From Saprospiraceae bacterium (lineage in GTDB: Bacteria > Bacteroidota > Bacteroidia > Chitinophagales > Saprospiraceae), in contig JADJJU010000003.1 of assembly GCA_016706365.1 (NCBI GenBank), positions 320,439 to 384,438 of the forward strand: a stretch of 64,000 nucleotides of DNA, given 5' to 3'. Below the pieces are notes generated by a model. It had not been told where the DNA came from and did no database searches. It saw nothing but the letters and a program-made list of their open reading frames with translations. Positions 62,562 to 64,000 of this stretch are shown here, piece after piece. Every line of letters starts with the position of its first letter. The stretch's first letter is position 1. A program made the position numbers and the translations under genes.

Positions 62562-64000
62562 ATTGTCCACGAAGGACAAGAAAAGACACGAAGAAGAGCA
62601 CTAAGTATTTTCAGAAGGAATTAAAGCTGAATTATTGAAAATAAATAATTAAATACAAGATTACAGATGAAGTTCACAAGAGGATAGGAACGGAATGGTT
62701 GATTCAGATTAGTACATGTTTGAAGATTTTCGTGTCCATTCGTGTGTTTTGTGGATGAAAAAATTGTCCACGAAGGATACGAAAAGACACGAAGAAGAGC
62801 ACTAAGTATTTTCAGAAGGAATTAAAGCTGAATTATTGAAAGTAGATAATTAAATACAAGATTACAGATGAAGTTCACAAGAGGATAGGAACGGAATGGT
62901 TGATTCAGATTAGTACATGTTTGAAGATTTTCGTGTCCATTCGTGTGTTTTGTGGATGAAAAAATTGTCCACCAAGGACAAGAAAAGACACGAAGAAGAG
63001 CACTAAGTATTTTCAGAAGGAATTTAAAGCTGAATTATTGAAAATAAATAATTAAATACAAGATTACAGATGAAGTTCACAAGAGGATAGGAATGGAATG
63101 GTTGATTCAGATTAGTACATGTTTGAAGATTTTCGTGTCCATTCGTGTGTTTTGTGGATGAAAAAATTGTCCACGAAGGACACGAAAAGACACGAAGAAG
63201 AGCACTAAGTATTTTCAGAAGGAATTAAAGCTGAATTATTGAAAGTAGATAATTAAATACAAGATTACAGATGAAGTTCACAAGAGGATAGGAACGGAAT
63301 TGTTGATTCAGATTAGTACATGTTTGAAGATTTTCGTGTCCATTCGTGTGTTTTGTGGATGAAAATATTGTCCACGAAGGATACGAAAAGACACGAAGAA
63401 GAGCACTAAGTATTTTCAGAAGGAATTTAAAGCTGAATTATTGAAAATAAATAATTAAATACAAGATTACAGATGAAGTTCACAAGAGGATAGGAACGGA
63501 ATTGTTGATTCAGATTAGTACATGTTTGAAGATTTTCGTGTCCATTCGTGTGTTTTGTGGATGAAAAAATTGTCCACGAAGGATACGAAAAGACACGAAA
63601 AAGAGCACTAAGTATTTTCAGAAGGAATTAAAGCTGAATTATTGAAAGTAGATAATTAAATACAAGATTACAGATGAAGTTCACAAGAGGATAGGAACGG
63701 AATTGTTGATTCAGATTAGTACATGTTTGAAGATTTTCGTGTCCATTCGTGTGTTTTGTGGATGAAAATATTGTCCACGAAGGATACGAAAAGACACGAA
63801 GAAGAGCACTAAGTATTTTCAGAAGGAATTAAAGCTGAATTATTGAAAGTAGATAATTAAATACAAGATTACAGATGAAGTTCACAAGAGGATAGGAACG
63901 GAATGGTTGATTCAGATTAGTACATGTTTGAAGATTTTCGTGTCCATTCGTGTGTTTTGTGGATGAAAAAATTGTCCACGAAGGATACGAAAAGACACGA
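62562..64000. repeat. tandem array of 201-202 bp repeats running off the window edge
   Basis: Units begin with ATTGTCCAC at 62562, 62763, 62964, 63166, 63367, 63569, 63770 and 63971, giving seven complete units and the start of an eighth. Spacing is 201 or 202 bases (the extra base is a T in GGAATTTAAAG of units 3 and 5). Units 1, 3 and 5 have GAAAATAAAT where units 2, 4, 6 and 7 have GAAAGTAGAT, so there is a two-unit higher-order pattern. At each junction TTCGTGTCCATTCGTG faces CACGAAAAGACACGAA about 35 bases later, an imperfect hairpin. No long open frame crosses a unit and there are no variable spacers. Confidence 0.93.

Noticed and set aside
62562..64000. CRISPR array
   Set aside because: The repeats are 201-202 bases long, contiguous and nearly identical throughout; there are no short repeats alternating with unique spacers and no cas genes.

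Overview
The window is AT-rich DNA from a Gram-negative Bacteroidota bacterium, most like the Saprospiria/Chitinophagia side of the phylum. The evidence is a PorP/SprF-type T9SS protein, a C-terminal T9SS sorting domain, a TonB-dependent receptor with a carboxypeptidase-regulatory-like domain, head-GIN and SPOR proteins, KdsA (Kdo synthesis), and TAnnTTTG-type promoter elements. No rRNA, tRNA or CRISPR was found.

Layout. 1-1.8 kb: glycan genes on the minus strand (DPM1-like glycosyltransferase, methyltransferase). 2.0-13.3 kb: nine tightly packed plus-strand genes that look like one biosynthetic operon: a small membrane protein, a giant NqrB/RnfD-like membrane domain fused to VCBS repeats and an ASPIC/UnbV domain (a fusion of the kinds of protein called UnbU and UnbV in enediyne cassettes), two different membrane di-iron desaturases, a Rieske oxygenase, a B12-binding radical SAM enzyme, two GNAT-like proteins and a GH3-type adenylating ligase. 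This is the best candidate for an undescribed system; an unusual unsaturated, oxidised acyl amide or similar lipid is the inferred product. 13.3-21.7 kb: RtcB, DUF3820, PadR-PspC, PorP/SprF, cystathionine beta-synthase and a LysM protein. 22-27.9 kb: a secreted four-repeat DUF4394 protein, a haloperoxidase-like lipoprotein and a MORN-type lipoprotein. 28-45 kb: cytochrome-like lipoprotein, esterase, bacilliredoxin, DoxX, FAD oxidoreductase, kdsA, SPOR protein, M1 peptidase, PfkB kinase, SLC13 transporter, a choloylglycine-hydrolase/DUF2141 fusion and DUF2071. 46-57.7 kb: TonB receptor, head-GIN protein, RsmF, AGCS symporter, folK, deoxynucleoside kinase, sterol desaturase family protein and a sulfur/thiol operon (rhodanese, thioredoxin, TauE). 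58-62.5 kb: SRPBCC/GyrI protein, VanX-like dipeptidase, uvrC and a GxxExxY protein. 62.56-64 kb: a tandem array with a 201-202 bp period that runs off the right edge.

Two window-wide patterns matter. First, between 22 and 62.5 kb at least ten recognisable genes carry single-base frameshifts (mostly at short homopolymers) or in-frame stops, whereas no gene left of 22 kb does; this points to unpolished consensus sequence, with real pseudogenes possible. Second, the intergenic DNA is full of dispersed structure: palindromes of the form GGGCG-N-CGCCC, GC-rich elements, long hairpins, and low-complexity tracts attached to a recurring GGCTGTT word.
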